From: an uncultured Ignavibacteria bacterium
Lineage (GTDB): Bacteria > Bacteroidota > Ignavibacteria > Tepidaquicellales > OLB5
Length of the DNA stretch: 64,000 nt
Assembly (NCBI GenBank): GCA_937873695.1
Contig: CALMYL010000006.1
Span: 124,001 to 188,000 of the forward strand
Direction of reading: 5' to 3'
A model generated the notes under the pieces. The model made no database searches, was not told the DNA's origin, and was given only the letters and a program-made list of their open reading frames with translations. The translations under genes were made by a program, and so were the position numbers. This document shows, piece by piece, positions 45,501 through 53,663 of this stretch (positions are counted from its first letter, which is position 1; every line of letters starts with the position of its first letter).

Positions 45501-45801
45501 CGTTATCTTCAAATATCACATAAATAAAGCTCATACCAAACATTGATTGTGAGCGAACAGCCCTTACTTTTGGAATGCCCTGCAGGTTTTGAGTTAAAGG
45601 GTATGTTATCTGGTCTTCAATTATCTGCGGACTTCTTCCCATCCACTCAGTAAACACAATAACCTGATTTTCTGAAAGATCAGGAATTGCATCAACAGGT
45701 GTGTTATAAACTGACCAAATTCCAAAACCTGCTATCACAAGGTATGCGATCAATATCAGGAAACGATTTCGCGCGGAAAATTCTATTATTTTTTCAATCA
45801 T
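42565..45801 (-). CDS. cusA: CusA-type heavy-metal RND efflux pump
   Basis: The 1078-residue inner-membrane RND protein belongs to the heavy-metal efflux family. 'VGFIALYGLAVETGVVMVIYL' contains the VETGVV segment, and 'IISIGVLVDSSIVMVENA' lacks the DFG.I.DGAV motif of CzcA, so a monovalent (Cu+/Ag+) substrate is more likely. It should work with the adaptor and TolC-like protein at 48338 and 49730. It is last in a minus-strand run beginning near 51.1 kb. Confidence 0.9.
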   Translation of the reverse strand: MIEKIIEFSARNRFLILIAYLVIAGFGIWSVYNTPVDAIPDLSENQVIVFTEWMGRSPQIIEDQITYPLTQNLQGIPKVRAVRSQSMFGMSFIYVIFEDNAEIYWARSRVLEKLNQVQSTLPQGVTPVMGPDGTGVGHVFWYHLKSDKYDLGELRALQDYFLKYQLTSVEGVAEVASIGGFIKQYQVDIDPAKLSSYGIGINDVVNSIRNSNKDVGGKNLESSDKEFFIRGKGYIQTPEDIEEITIRGTKFGVPVRIKDLGTVQIGGDTRRGLLDMNGEGEVVGGIIVMRYGENASVVIERVKEKLKELEKGLPEGVKIETSYDRSTLIDNAIDTLKHSLIEEAIVVSLIVLIFLFHWRSAIRIIIEIPVSVLIAFILMKQFNITSNIMSLGGLIISIGVLVDSSIVMVENAYRNIAMAAERGETIDYTEISIRSAKQVGRAIFFSIGIIVVSFLPVFMLEGQEGKLFHPLAFTKTFALAGSAIITITLVPMLMTLFMRGKFYPEHKNPVSKFFRMLYEPVLNLALKYRKTTLAINVLALLITIPLVMNRGSEFMPSLDEGSLLFMPTTLPNVSITEAKRIMQMQDKIIKSVPEVAHVLGKVGRADTPTDPAPMNMIETIIILKDKSEWREGLTKNDIIAELNSKMQIPGVGNAWTQPIINRINMLSTGVRTDLGIKIFGDNLDTLERLAIEAEEIVKKVNGAADVFAERTQGGKYIDIDIKRDAISRYGLNVGDVQDVIETAIGGENISNTVEGRRRFPIRVRYFRDYREDIDKLKNILVTVGSSGSSMQQDAGSEMSGTSVSNNSGSSVFQIPLGELADIKVTSGPPMISSENNMLRSIVFLNVRGRDMGGFVNEAKDVLDKEFAPNLPKGYYYSWSGQWENQIRAKERLEIVMPIVFLIIFVMLFMVFKNFLESILVMLSVPFALIGGVYLMAVLDYNFSVAVWVGFIALYGLAVETGVVMVIYLHEALDKKMIEKNDIVTTQDIIQATKDGAVLRLRPKLMTVAVNLIGLIPIMWATGTGADLAKPIAVPMIGGVVTSAIHVLFVTPIIFVMIKVYLNKNGKLHKSAMAKFMVH

Positions 45802-45816
45802 GCTTGTAAATCAAAT

Positions 45817-46383
45817 TTATTTATTTGTATTTATTAACATTATTACAGCCATCATAGCTACCATTACACCACCCATTATGATCCAAAAGCCAGTTGAACC
45901 CATACCCATCATTCCCATCATCCCTTTATCGTGCTCCATATCAGCTTGATTGTTATTTTTGACATTTGTATTGAAACTAAAGCTTAAATTATTAACAGCA
46001 TTATCCTCACTTATCTGGTTGAATGTGAATTTAAGAACATGATTTCCTTCTTTTTTGAATTTTATCTGCGCAGAATATTTACCATTAAGCAGTATCATTC
46101 TATTTACAGCCAGCGTGCTATCAATATTCAATATGCTTAAGCTAACATTTGCAGTATCAACCTGAATGGAAGAAGTTAATTTCAAACTTAGAATATAAGA
46201 GGAGTCTTTAATAAACTCATCAGTTTCCGATAGAACTTCTGCTGTATAATGAGAGTTTTGGGTTACAAACAACACATTAATATTTTCACTATTATTTATA
46301 CTGTGTTCATGCTGTGCAAAAACACAATTAAATGTTGTAAAAAGAATAGTTATTAAAAACGATTTTGACATATAGTTATCCAT
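45817..46383 (-). CDS. exported protein with Ig-like domain, Met-rich linker and C-terminal membrane helix
   Basis: The 188-residue protein has a signal peptide ending 'NCVFAQ', a short His stretch (HEHS), and a beta-rich domain like those of FixH/YtkA-type proteins. A methionine-rich linker 'MMGMMGMG' is followed by a membrane helix (about 160-185). Met clusters bind Cu(I), so it may hand copper to the adjacent CusA. The start may be the ATG four codons later. It overlaps the GDCCVxC gene by 8 nt. Confidence 0.65.
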   Translation of the reverse strand: MDNYMSKSFLITILFTTFNCVFAQHEHSINNSENINVLFVTQNSHYTAEVLSETDEFIKDSSYILSLKLTSSIQVDTANVSLSILNIDSTLAVNRMILLNGKYSAQIKFKKEGNHVLKFTFNQISEDNAVNNLSFSFNTNVKNNNQADMEHDKGMMGMMGMGSTGFWIIMGGVMVAMMAVIMLINTNK

Positions 46384-46582
46384 TTTCTATTTTTTTTTGC
46401 ATTGGCGGACACTTTATACTACCAAAAGAACAAAACACGCAGCAATCATCATTATTTGGTTTAAGCAACGTATGGCAATTTTCACATTCATAAAAATGAA
46501 GGCATGAGTTTTCCGGCAATATTTCTTCTTTTGAACTTAAACAATATGGACAGGTGATAACTGAATATATATTTTTATTCAT
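46376..46582 (-). CDS. GDCCVxC-type small metal-binding protein
   Basis: The 68-residue protein has 'CPYCLSSK', 'CENCHTLL', and 'DDCCVFCSFGSIKCPPMQ' near the end, which is the GDCCVxC family hallmark. Some relatives are selenoproteins, but here every position is a normal Cys codon. It probably binds soft metals. It starts within the stop of a 42-codon gene (ATGA overlap) and ends within the next gene, so the small genes are tightly coupled. Confidence 0.8.
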   Translation of the reverse strand: MNKNIYSVITCPYCLSSKEEILPENSCLHFYECENCHTLLKPNNDDCCVFCSFGSIKCPPMQKKIENG

Positions 46583-46707
46583 TTTTCCTTTTTTAGAAAT
46601 TTTATCTGTTCTATTTGCAGTATGAATCTTTCTTTGAATCTTTTAAAAACATATAATCCAAATGATATAAAGAATAATAAGACTGATTTGCCTACTAGTA
46701 CTTCCAT
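46579..46707 (-). CDS. 42-residue single-helix membrane protein
   Basis: The frame MEVLVGKSVLLFFISFGL continues to 'YVFKRFKERFILQIEQ' and a basic end. It has one membrane helix then an amphipathic charged tail. It starts one base after the CopZ-like gene stop and overlaps the GDCCVxC start by 4 nt (ATGA), a spacing that argues strongly for translation. Function unknown. Confidence 0.6.
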   Translation of the reverse strand: MEVLVGKSVLLFFISFGLYVFKRFKERFILQIEQIKFLKKEK

Positions 46708-46708
46708 A

Positions 46709-46915
46709 TCAACTATTATTTATTACGTCAAAACCACTTTCTGTAATAGCATCTAAGATTTCTTTTCTTTCAATTTTCTCAGAGTTGTATTCAACATATA
46801 ATGAGCCAAGTTTCACTTCATACTTATCAACCGGAAGTTTTTTTATTACTTCATCAATTGATTTTATGCAGTGGTCACAGGTCATTCCTGCAATATTAAT
46901 AGTTTCGGTTATCAT
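46709..46915 (-). CDS. HMA-domain copper chaperone (CopZ-like)
   Basis: The 68-residue protein consists of one HMA domain with the metal-binding 'GMTCDHC' (Cys13/Cys16) and no export signal. It should carry Cu(I) or a related soft metal in the cytoplasm. It sits in a series of small metal-binding genes downstream of the CusB-like adaptor. Confidence 0.9.
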   Translation of the reverse strand: MITETINIAGMTCDHCIKSIDEVIKKLPVDKYEVKLGSLYVEYNSEKIERKEILDAITESGFDVINNS

Positions 46916-46938
46916 CTCAATAAATTTTAAATTTATAA

Positions 46939-47259
46939 TTAATGTTTATGCATACAGCCTTTGCATCCTTTATGCTCCATAGCTTTATCATTTTTTACAT
47001 CGCCTTTAACATCTGATTTCTCGCTGTTTTCTTTTAACTCAAGATCCATACCGCATTTTGGACATGAGCCCGGTTTATCTGAAATGACATCCGGATGCAT
47101 TGGGCAGGTGTATGTTTTGGTGGTTGTTGAATCAGTAACAGAGTTACCTGCTGATATAGTATTTTTTTCAAACGAATAAGCAGCGTTATATGAATAAAAT
47201 CCAATTAACGATATGATTGCAGCTGTAAGTAAAAATAGTTTTGTTTTATTGTTTTTCAT
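46939..47259 (-). CDS. membrane-anchored heavy-metal-binding domain protein
   Basis: The 106-residue protein has an N-terminal membrane/signal segment (8-27) and the YHS-like heavy-metal-binding unit '[18 protein letters not shown]', ending in 'KCGMDL'. A C-terminal tail '[11 protein letters not shown]' is rich in Cys and His. The same unit appears fused to the adaptor at 48338. It is likely a periplasmic metal scavenger feeding the Cus pump. Confidence 0.82.
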   Translation of the reverse strand: MKNNKTKLFLLTAAIISLIGFYSYNAAYSFEKNTISAGNSVTDSTTTKTYTCPMHPDVISDKPGSCPKCGMDLELKENSEKSDVKGDVKNDKAMEHKGCKGCMHKH

Positions 47260-47296
47260 GATATATTATTTTTTTATGTTTTTGAGTTGCCTTTTA

Positions 47297-47656
47297 TTAT
47301 TCAGGAACCTTACAGCAATCATCAAGCTTATCATAAGCTTCCTTATTTGCTATTTTATTGTTTGCATTATATCCTGACTTGCTGATCACACTTTCTATTG
47401 CGGCTAAAGTAGTTTTAGTATCATCAAAAACTACAATGGCTTTTTTTTCGTTAACATCAACACTAATACTGATTACTCCTTCAACTTTATTGACTGCTTT
47501 TTCAATTGTTTTTTTGCACATACCGCACTGAATTGTTGGCAGTAAAATCTCTTCTGTTCTGTTATCATAAGCCGTTTCAGCTTTTAAGCTGAAAGAAAAG
47601 AATAACAACATGAGAAGTAAAAGACTCTGATATTTTAAGATCATTTTCGTTTTCAT
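47297..47656 (-). CDS. exported HMA-domain protein
   Basis: The 119-residue protein has a signal peptide (about 1-26), an HMA domain with 'CGMCKKT' (Cys44/47), and a C-terminal 'LDDCCKVPE'. The same architecture, including the CC ending, is found at 63206, so the two are paralogues from the two pump systems. It is probably a periplasmic metal carrier. Confidence 0.85.
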   Translation of the reverse strand: MKTKMILKYQSLLLLMLLFFSFSLKAETAYDNRTEEILLPTIQCGMCKKTIEKAVNKVEGVISISVDVNEKKAIVVFDDTKTTLAAIESVISKSGYNANNKIANKEAYDKLDDCCKVPE

Positions 47657-47697
47657 TTTTTATATTAATTTATTTTTTAATTAAATTTTATTTAATG

Positions 47698-48291
47698 TTA
47701 TTTGCAGTCTGCCGGTAACTTTGCAATAGCATCTGCCCCGGCTTTTGTATCATTTGCGTCAAAACCTGCATCTGAGATGACTTTCTCAACATTTGATTTA
47801 GTTGTTTTAGATTTATCTAAGTACATATGAATTACTTTGTTCACAATATCAATATGATATTCTACAACACCTTTATCGCTGCTTAGTGCAGTTTCTATTA
47901 ATCTTTCGCATTGATCCGATTTAATTACAGATAATTTCACTTCAAAATGAATCAGGTCTTTTTTACCTGAATATTTGGTTTCTAAAGCTTCATGTTCTTC
48001 ACTCATTTTTTTGTTATACTCAGATTTCGGATTCAGTTTCATCTTGCAAATTGGACATTTAACAGCCGGGTCATCAGTTTGCTGTGCCGGATGCATTGGA
48101 CAGAAGTATTTTCCGTCTTTAACCATCTTAGCTGCATCAGTATTGTTAACTTTTTGGTCATCGTTTTTCATTTCTGTTGACTGTTTGTTGTCTTTTACAT
48201 CATTTTCTTTCTTATTACAGCCAAACACTAAAACAACTACAAGCACCATAAACACTATTGAAATACTGTTTAAAAATAATTTTTTATTCAT
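47698..48291 (-). CDS. lipoprotein with heavy-metal-binding and HMA-like domains
   Basis: The 197-residue protein has a lipobox 'VFGC' (Cys25), a metal-binding unit 'FCPMHPAQQTDDPAVKCPIC', and a C-terminal HMA-like fold in which the usual CxxC is changed ('SDQCERLIE') but the final 'PADCK' is kept. I place the start at 48291. A strong GGGAGGAG ribosome-binding site lies 9-16 nt upstream, and the longer frame would translate it. It is 46 nt after the adaptor gene. Confidence 0.78.
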   Translation of the reverse strand: MNKKLFLNSISIVFMVLVVVLVFGCNKKENDVKDNKQSTEMKNDDQKVNNTDAAKMVKDGKYFCPMHPAQQTDDPAVKCPICKMKLNPKSEYNKKMSEEHEALETKYSGKKDLIHFEVKLSVIKSDQCERLIETALSSDKGVVEYHIDIVNKVIHMYLDKSKTTKSNVEKVISDAGFDANDTKAGADAIAKLPADCK

Positions 48292-48337
48292 TGTTAATTG
48301 CTCCTCCCGCATTTTTGCGGTTTTTATTTTTTTAAAA

Positions 48338-49711
48338 TTAATGTTTATGTTCTGTTTCAGTTTTTTTATCTTTCATATCTTTCAGAATATCCTGGTTAGG
48401 GTTAATTTTTAATTCATCATTGTTTTCTTTTTTGGGATTATCACTATGATTTTCGTGCCCGGATGTAAATCCTTTCTGTATCTGTGTTTCGCTGTCTATC
48501 AGGAAGCCGCCTGATGTTACCACAAGGTCTCCTTCGGTTAATCCTGATGTAATTGCGTAAAATCCATCCTGCTCATATCCTATTTGTACTTCCTTAGGCT
48601 CATACACACCTTTTTCTTTTTCTATATAAACATAGTTATGTTCACCTGTGCGTATTACAGCGTTTTTGGGAACACCAATTGACTGCGTTACGTATGTATT
48701 GATCTTTACTTTAAGATACATATCAGGCTTTAACTTCATATCTTTATTTGATACGTCAATACGGACTTCAAGCGTTCTGGACTCGGGATTAAAAACAGGA
48801 TTTACGAAATTTATCTTAGCCCTCATAACTTCATCAGGGTAAGCATTAGAATAAATTTCGGCGGTCTGCCCGCTTTTGATATACTGCATATCGGCTTCAT
48901 ATACATTTGCAATAACCCAGACCGAAGACAGATCAGCAACATCATAAATATCCTCACCTGCCATTGCCCAGTGACCAACATGAACATATTTTTTAGTTAC
49001 AATCCCTGAATACTTTGAATACTGTATTGTTGTAGTTTTAACATTACGCGATCTTTCAAGTTCTTCAATTTGTCCGCGAGTCATTTCCCATAAGAGGAGC
49101 CTTTCCCTGGAAGAATTCACAAGGCTTTGCGCCTGGTCAATTGCCAGCCTGTTGCCGCTTGTTTTAACCTGGTTAAAGTTATCCAGCGCTAATAAATATT
49201 CCTTTTGTGTTGAAACAAGCTCAGGTGAATAAATTTCAAGTACTTTCTGACCTTTTCTTACCATCTCACCTTCAAATGATACGAACATATTCACAATTTT
49301 CCCCGAAACAGCAGTTGATATGTGAGCAAATTTCGTTTCATTTATCTTTACATAACCGTTGAATGTCTTCTCACCCTGAAACTGCATGGTTTTAACCCGC
49401 TCGGTCTGAACATTTGCAAGCACCTGCTGTGATGGTGAGAGCTTTACAGAATTAATATTAGCTCCGCCAAGATCGTGATCAGATTGTTCTTCAGTATCAA
49501 CTTCACTTTTTTTAACCAGGTCCATTCCGCATATTGGACACTGTCCGGGTCTATCCTGAATAATTTGCGGATGCATCGGGCAGGTGTATATTTCTTTACC
49601 GGATGATTCCGTATTATTCTTTTGAATAAAGGTTATATAGCCCCAATATCCGCCTGCAACTACAATAACTGCAGCAAGTACACCTATTAATATTTTTATT
49701 GTTTTATTCAT
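48338..49711 (-). CDS. cusB: CusB-type periplasmic adaptor with heavy-metal-binding domain
   Basis: The 457-residue membrane-fusion protein has an N-terminal anchor (5-29) and a YHS-like unit 'YTCPMHPQIIQDRPGQCP' (42-59). Barrel-sandwich and coiled-coil hairpin regions follow ('QTERVKTMQ' to 'NVKTTTIQY'), and a His-rich tail ('HENHSD', 'TEHKH') ends the protein. It bridges CusA and the TolC-like channel. Order in the operon is cusC-cusB-small proteins-cusA. Confidence 0.9.
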   Translation of the reverse strand: MNKTIKILIGVLAAVIVVAGGYWGYITFIQKNNTESSGKEIYTCPMHPQIIQDRPGQCPICGMDLVKKSEVDTEEQSDHDLGGANINSVKLSPSQQVLANVQTERVKTMQFQGEKTFNGYVKINETKFAHISTAVSGKIVNMFVSFEGEMVRKGQKVLEIYSPELVSTQKEYLLALDNFNQVKTSGNRLAIDQAQSLVNSSRERLLLWEMTRGQIEELERSRNVKTTTIQYSKYSGIVTKKYVHVGHWAMAGEDIYDVADLSSVWVIANVYEADMQYIKSGQTAEIYSNAYPDEVMRAKINFVNPVFNPESRTLEVRIDVSNKDMKLKPDMYLKVKINTYVTQSIGVPKNAVIRTGEHNYVYIEKEKGVYEPKEVQIGYEQDGFYAITSGLTEGDLVVTSGGFLIDSETQIQKGFTSGHENHSDNPKKENNDELKINPNQDILKDMKDKKTETEHKH

Positions 49712-49729
49712 AATACTTAATTAAATACT

Positions 49730-51139
49730 TTAATTTTTCAGATTTATACCTGTCGCTTTTTCAAGTTCAGCTATCATTTTTAAGTACATGCTTACTGATT
49801 CATAATACATAATTCTTGATTCCTGGTACATTCTGTAAGCATCTAAGAGGTCAAGGAATCCACCCATATTTGTTTCATATGAATATTGCGAAGATTTCAT
49901 AGTATTTTCAGTCTGCGGCAATTGAACACCGTAATAAAACCTCATGGTTTCTTTTAACGATACCATATTATTCACAATTGTTGTTACTTCATTTCTAATA
50001 TCATTTTTCTTTGCTCTCAATTCATCGGTAGTGCTCCTGATAATGACTTCATTCCTTTTAATTGCGTGATCATATTTACCGCTGGACCAGGGCGCAAAAG
50101 GAATATTCACCCCTACCATAAAGGCAAACGCGTTCTTTTCTTCAAATGGCAGTATTTTATATCCAAGCTTGATATTAAAATCTGGCAGTCTTTCAATTTT
50201 AGCCATTTCAAGATCTGTTTGGTTCATTATGATCTTATTCTTTAATGTTTTGATATCAGGCCTGTGCTCAAATGCATAATCAATAAGTTTTTCGGTTTTG
50301 GATGCGTTAACATTAAAGCTGCCCTGGTCAAGTAAATATTCATTATCAATATCCGCAAAATTTATTCTTGTATTTTCATCAACAACAATTTTAGTGAGCT
50401 TTGTCAGCTCTGAAAAAATATTTTTCCTCTGCTGCTTTAATATAAAATCCTCGTTCTCTAAACGGGACATTTCTATTTGTGATTTAAATACTTCCTGCTG
50501 CATACCTTTACCAACCATATACTGCGCTTCGGCTGCAGCGATGAATGTCTTAATTAAAAGCCGGTTATCGTTATTGATCTGTATTTTATTATTTAGAAGG
50601 TAAAGGTCATAATAGTTCATCTTTATCATATTCATAATATCAATAGCCATACCCAATCTTTCACTCTGCATCATTGCTTTGGAATTAAGTACTGCCTGTT
50701 TTTGCAATGCAAGTTTACCGGGGAATGGGAACATTTGGGATACATAAAAATTTATCATTCCAACTTTCATGAAATCGCTCATAATATCATCAAGCTCAAA
50801 TTCAAACATCGGGTCAGGCAGGTATGATTTTCCTTCAGCCTGGGAATTGGATACATCGATTTTTGTCTGCATTGCAATCAGCTCAGGATTATTATTAACC
50901 GCTGCAAACAACAGCTGGTTTAAGGTAAATACCTCTGACCTTCCGTAAGAATTATAGAAAGCGGTATCCTTTAAACTTTGCCTGGTTTGAATTGTAAGCA
51001 AAGAATCAATGACCTTTAACGAGGAATTGAACCTGTAAAGTGAATCTTTCTGCAAATAATTATCAAAACCGCTTTGAGAATTGGCTTTTATGGTTATCAG
51101 CGAAACATTAATGATAAAATAAATTATGTATTTAGGCAT
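49730..51139 (-). CDS. cusC: TolC/CusC-type outer-membrane efflux protein
   Basis: The 469-residue protein has a signal peptide (1-20) and two outer-membrane efflux repeats, visible as 'FTLNQLLFAAVNNNPELIAMQ' (split motif) and a second helical hairpin near 'LIDYAFEHRPDIKTLKNKI'. It forms the outer channel for the CusBA pump. The adaptor starts 18 nt downstream. Confidence 0.88.
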   Translation of the reverse strand: MPKYIIYFIINVSLITIKANSQSGFDNYLQKDSLYRFNSSLKVIDSLLTIQTRQSLKDTAFYNSYGRSEVFTLNQLLFAAVNNNPELIAMQTKIDVSNSQAEGKSYLPDPMFEFELDDIMSDFMKVGMINFYVSQMFPFPGKLALQKQAVLNSKAMMQSERLGMAIDIMNMIKMNYYDLYLLNNKIQINNDNRLLIKTFIAAAEAQYMVGKGMQQEVFKSQIEMSRLENEDFILKQQRKNIFSELTKLTKIVVDENTRINFADIDNEYLLDQGSFNVNASKTEKLIDYAFEHRPDIKTLKNKIIMNQTDLEMAKIERLPDFNIKLGYKILPFEEKNAFAFMVGVNIPFAPWSSGKYDHAIKRNEVIIRSTTDELRAKKNDIRNEVTTIVNNMVSLKETMRFYYGVQLPQTENTMKSSQYSYETNMGGFLDLLDAYRMYQESRIMYYESVSMYLKMIAELEKATGINLKN

Positions 51140-51229
51140 GACTTTTTAATCTCATTTAAAAAATAGTAAATAAAATAATTTCAGTAAAAATTATTCTACA
51201 GTAAATCCAGGAAACGAAATGAGATTATT

Positions 51230-51631
51230 TTAGATTAAAAGCGAGGAGTTGAATATCGGGATATCAATTTCTGGCAGGTGTGCTTTATCGTGTGTATAAA
51301 GTATTGTGTTGTTGTAATTACTTTCTATATCAACTGTAACATTAAGAGCTAATGATATATTTGAATATATATACTGATCCTGTTGTTCGTTGTTTAAACT
51401 TAAAAGGGTATTAGAATTGGAAAGTTCAGTTGTTTCTTCATTGCAGCATTTGTTTCTTTCCTGGGTTAGGCTAAGTCCATCAGGTTTTGGATTGTCTCTA
51501 TGCGCGCAATCACAAACTTTTGAATCACCCATCATCTCACAAATCATTAATTGAGTTGCAAAGCTGAAATTTGATAAAATAAGCATTAATGATAGTGTAA
51601 CAACAAAATATTTTCTGAACTCTTTTTTCAC
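51230..51631 (-). CDS. small exported Cys-rich protein upstream of the Cus genes
   Basis: The 133-residue protein has a signal peptide (about 1-26) and a Cys-rich start: 'MICEMMGDSKVCDCAHRDN' then 'KCCNEE'. The C-terminal half has no Cys. Similar small HYC_CC_PP-type proteins precede metal efflux genes in Bacteroidota, from memory. It may be a periplasmic metal sink. It is 90 nt before cusC and probably begins the operon. Confidence 0.65.
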   Translation of the reverse strand: MKKEFRKYFVVTLSLMLILSNFSFATQLMICEMMGDSKVCDCAHRDNPKPDGLSLTQERNKCCNEETTELSNSNTLLSLNNEQQDQYIYSNISLALNVTVDIESNYNNTILYTHDKAHLPEIDIPIFNSSLLI

Positions 51632-51879
51632 AATATAAAGTTAACTATTTCTCTTATACAAAACAATGACTAATATCAATAACCTGTAAAATATATGAAA
51701 GGTTTCATATAAATCTAAAAAATCAAGAAAACGTAAAAGAATAAATTTTAGGAAAAAAGCAAAAGAAACCACCTAAAGTGTAAGACTTAGTAATTATGAA
51801 GATTTTTTCCACGAATAAATGGTATTGGTAATGCCAATTGCAATTCAGTTTAACAAATATATTCACGATAACAGGACTT

Positions 51880-52015
51880 TTTGTAAATGAAACCTATCGG
51901 ATGAACTTATCCTGAAAAGGAATACGGGACGCAGGTGCTCAATGACACATGCATTCACCCCGACCGAAGGCACTGAAACAACAGGTGAACCGCCCCCGGG
52001 AAGTATAGGGTTTTA
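51880..52015. other. GC-rich intergenic segment with nested inverted repeats
   Basis: In a roughly 400-bp gene-free spacer (51632-52039) this segment is much richer in GC than its surroundings. It contains TTCACC/GGTGAA (51954-51959 with 51984-51989) inside CGGG/CCCG (51925-51928 with 51995-51998). A frame with MTHAFTPTEGTETTGEPPPG in it ends at a stop near 52016 but has no good start. It fits no riboswitch consensus I know. It could be an RNA, a remnant of a mobile element, or a regulatory region. Confidence 0.35.
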
Positions 52016-52039
52016 GACAAAAACGAAGCAGTTTTAGTT

Positions 52040-52393
52040 TTAGAAATTAATAACTTTGTCTGATTCAACAACCCATTCGGTGAGTTCTGCCATTGTACTC
52101 ATTGTAATTCCATCCGATAAAGTAATATTCTTAATACCTCTTGCATCTGCGCATGAACCACAAACTCTGATTTTGCCTCCTTTAATAAGCACAGCCTTGA
52201 TCATACGTTCAATGTTATAATATCCATTTGGGGTATTTTGACCCTGGATTATGCACGTTGAAGCATCCGCCATCAGAAATATATTTACTTCAATTTCCGG
52301 TTTATCTTTTTGTATCTGCATTGCAAGTCTAAACGCATTATATGCTTTTTCATTGCCATAGGGTGCATCGTTAATTATTATTAAGTATTTCAT
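52040..52393 (-). CDS. DsrE-family sulfur-relay protein
   Basis: The 117-residue protein has the DsrE/YchN fold: 'YLIIINDAPYGNEKAYNAFR' at the start, 'IFLMADAS', and 'IRVCGSCADARGI' with the conserved Cys. DsrE-like proteins carry persulfide sulfur. It lies 25 nt downstream of the SQR-like enzyme gene, so it may take the sulfur released there. Confidence 0.85.
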   Translation of the reverse strand: MKYLIIINDAPYGNEKAYNAFRLAMQIQKDKPEIEVNIFLMADASTCIIQGQNTPNGYYNIERMIKAVLIKGGKIRVCGSCADARGIKNITLSDGITMSTMAELTEWVVESDKVINF

Positions 52394-52418
52394 TATATTA
52401 AAATTTATGGTTTATGAA

Positions 52419-53663
52419 TTATATTTTTGCCGGGATTTTAAAAATTTTACTCCCGGTATTTATTATTAGTTTATAAAACGATTTTTTAAATCCTATTGGC
52501 GCCAGCCACCATTTTTCAAAAAGTACTTTGCTGAAGTGCCAGAGCCACCCTGTTTTTTTTACTTTTACATCAGGAGCGGGTGTACCATAAAAATTACCAT
52601 AAGCTAATCCGGCGATATGTTCACCAGCTTCCAGCATGCAATAACCTGTGCCGCAAAATTCACTTTTTGTATCAATGCCATTAATGTTATCCGAAATACG
52701 CTGAGCAACAGTATCTGCCTGCAAATGAGCGAAAACACCCGCCTTGGGCAAATTCATCGGAACGCCGGATACCCACATTCCGGGAATTGATATTGAAACA
52801 TTATCACCTATAGCATAAACATTTGGAAATTTTGTCTGAAGTGTGGAGCGGTCAACAGGAATCCATCCATTTTCACCTGCCAATTCTGATTGGCGGATAA
52901 CTGCCGGCGCTTTATGCGGGGGGACTACAACCAGTAAATCGTAACCATAGCTTTTTTGATCTTCAAAATTTAGTATCCTTTTAAAACCATCTACTTCATA
53001 CAACTTATGCTGTGATTTGTATTGGATACCTTTGGATTCAATGATCTGTTTTACCGCATTTCCAAGTACCGGACCTCCAACTGGCATTGGTAATGGTTCA
53101 GGTGTATATAAGCTAATTTCAATATCCTTAATAGTCCCTTTTTTTCTGAAAAAATCTGCAATAAGCATTGCACCCTCATAAGGGGCAGCCGGACATTTAA
53201 AAGGAAGAGATGCAATTACAACTGCAATTTTGCCGCTTTTAAATGTATTTAAGTTTTCATATAATTTCTTAGCGCCATCAAGCGTATAAAAATTATAAGC
53301 ATCAGCAGGCAGTCCCGGAATGGATTCGATATGCAGCTCAGCACCTAATGCAACTACAAGGTAATCGTATTTCTCAGTATTTTTATTAGTTGATACAGTA
53401 GATTTTCCGATATCTATACTAATTACTTCCTCATATCGTATATCAACTCTTTTATCCAGTAAGGCAGTTACACTGTTCACAATATCCTTTTCAGTCCGCT
53501 GACCGGCCATTAACCAAAGAAACGAAGGAGCAAATGAATGGCGTTCATTTTTTTCGATAAGTATAATTTCATTTCCTTTCGGCAGTAATTCAGCAAGTTT
53601 GTTTGCTGTTACTATTCCGCCTGTACCGCCCCCAAGTATCAATATTTTTTTACCTATTTTCAT
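52419..53663 (-). CDS. sulfide:quinone reductase-like FAD oxidoreductase
   Basis: The 414-residue flavoprotein has an N-terminal FAD-binding 'LILGGGTGGIVTANKL' (8-23). Cys157 lies in 'LPFKCPAAPYE', the catalytic cysteine region of SQR enzymes, and a later 'FCGTGYCML' supplies more cysteines. The C-terminus 'KVLFEKWWLAPIGFKKSFYKL' (split motif) is amphipathic, as in membrane-bound SQR. It should oxidise sulfide to polysulfide and pass electrons to quinone. Start overlaps the ArsR stop by one base. Confidence 0.82.
   Translation of the reverse strand: MKIGKKILILGGGTGGIVTANKLAELLPKGNEIILIEKNERHSFAPSFLWLMAGQRTEKDIVNSVTALLDKRVDIRYEEVISIDIGKSTVSTNKNTEKYDYLVVALGAELHIESIPGLPADAYNFYTLDGAKKLYENLNTFKSGKIAVVIASLPFKCPAAPYEGAMLIADFFRKKGTIKDIEISLYTPEPLPMPVGGPVLGNAVKQIIESKGIQYKSQHKLYEVDGFKRILNFEDQKSYGYDLLVVVPPHKAPAVIRQSELAGENGWIPVDRSTLQTKFPNVYAIGDNVSISIPGMWVSGVPMNLPKAGVFAHLQADTVAQRISDNINGIDTKSEFCGTGYCMLEAGEHIAGLAYGNFYGTPAPDVKVKKTGWLWHFSKVLFEKWWLAPIGFKKSFYKLIINTGSKIFKIPAKI

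Noticed and set aside
46376-46582. Selenoprotein reading of the GDCCVxC gene
   Set aside because: Some family members have selenocysteine, but all key positions here are TGC or TGT, so there is no in-frame TGA.
51880-52015. Cobalamin, c-di-AMP or guanidine riboswitch
   Set aside because: I compared both strands with the conserved boxes I remember and found no consistent match.
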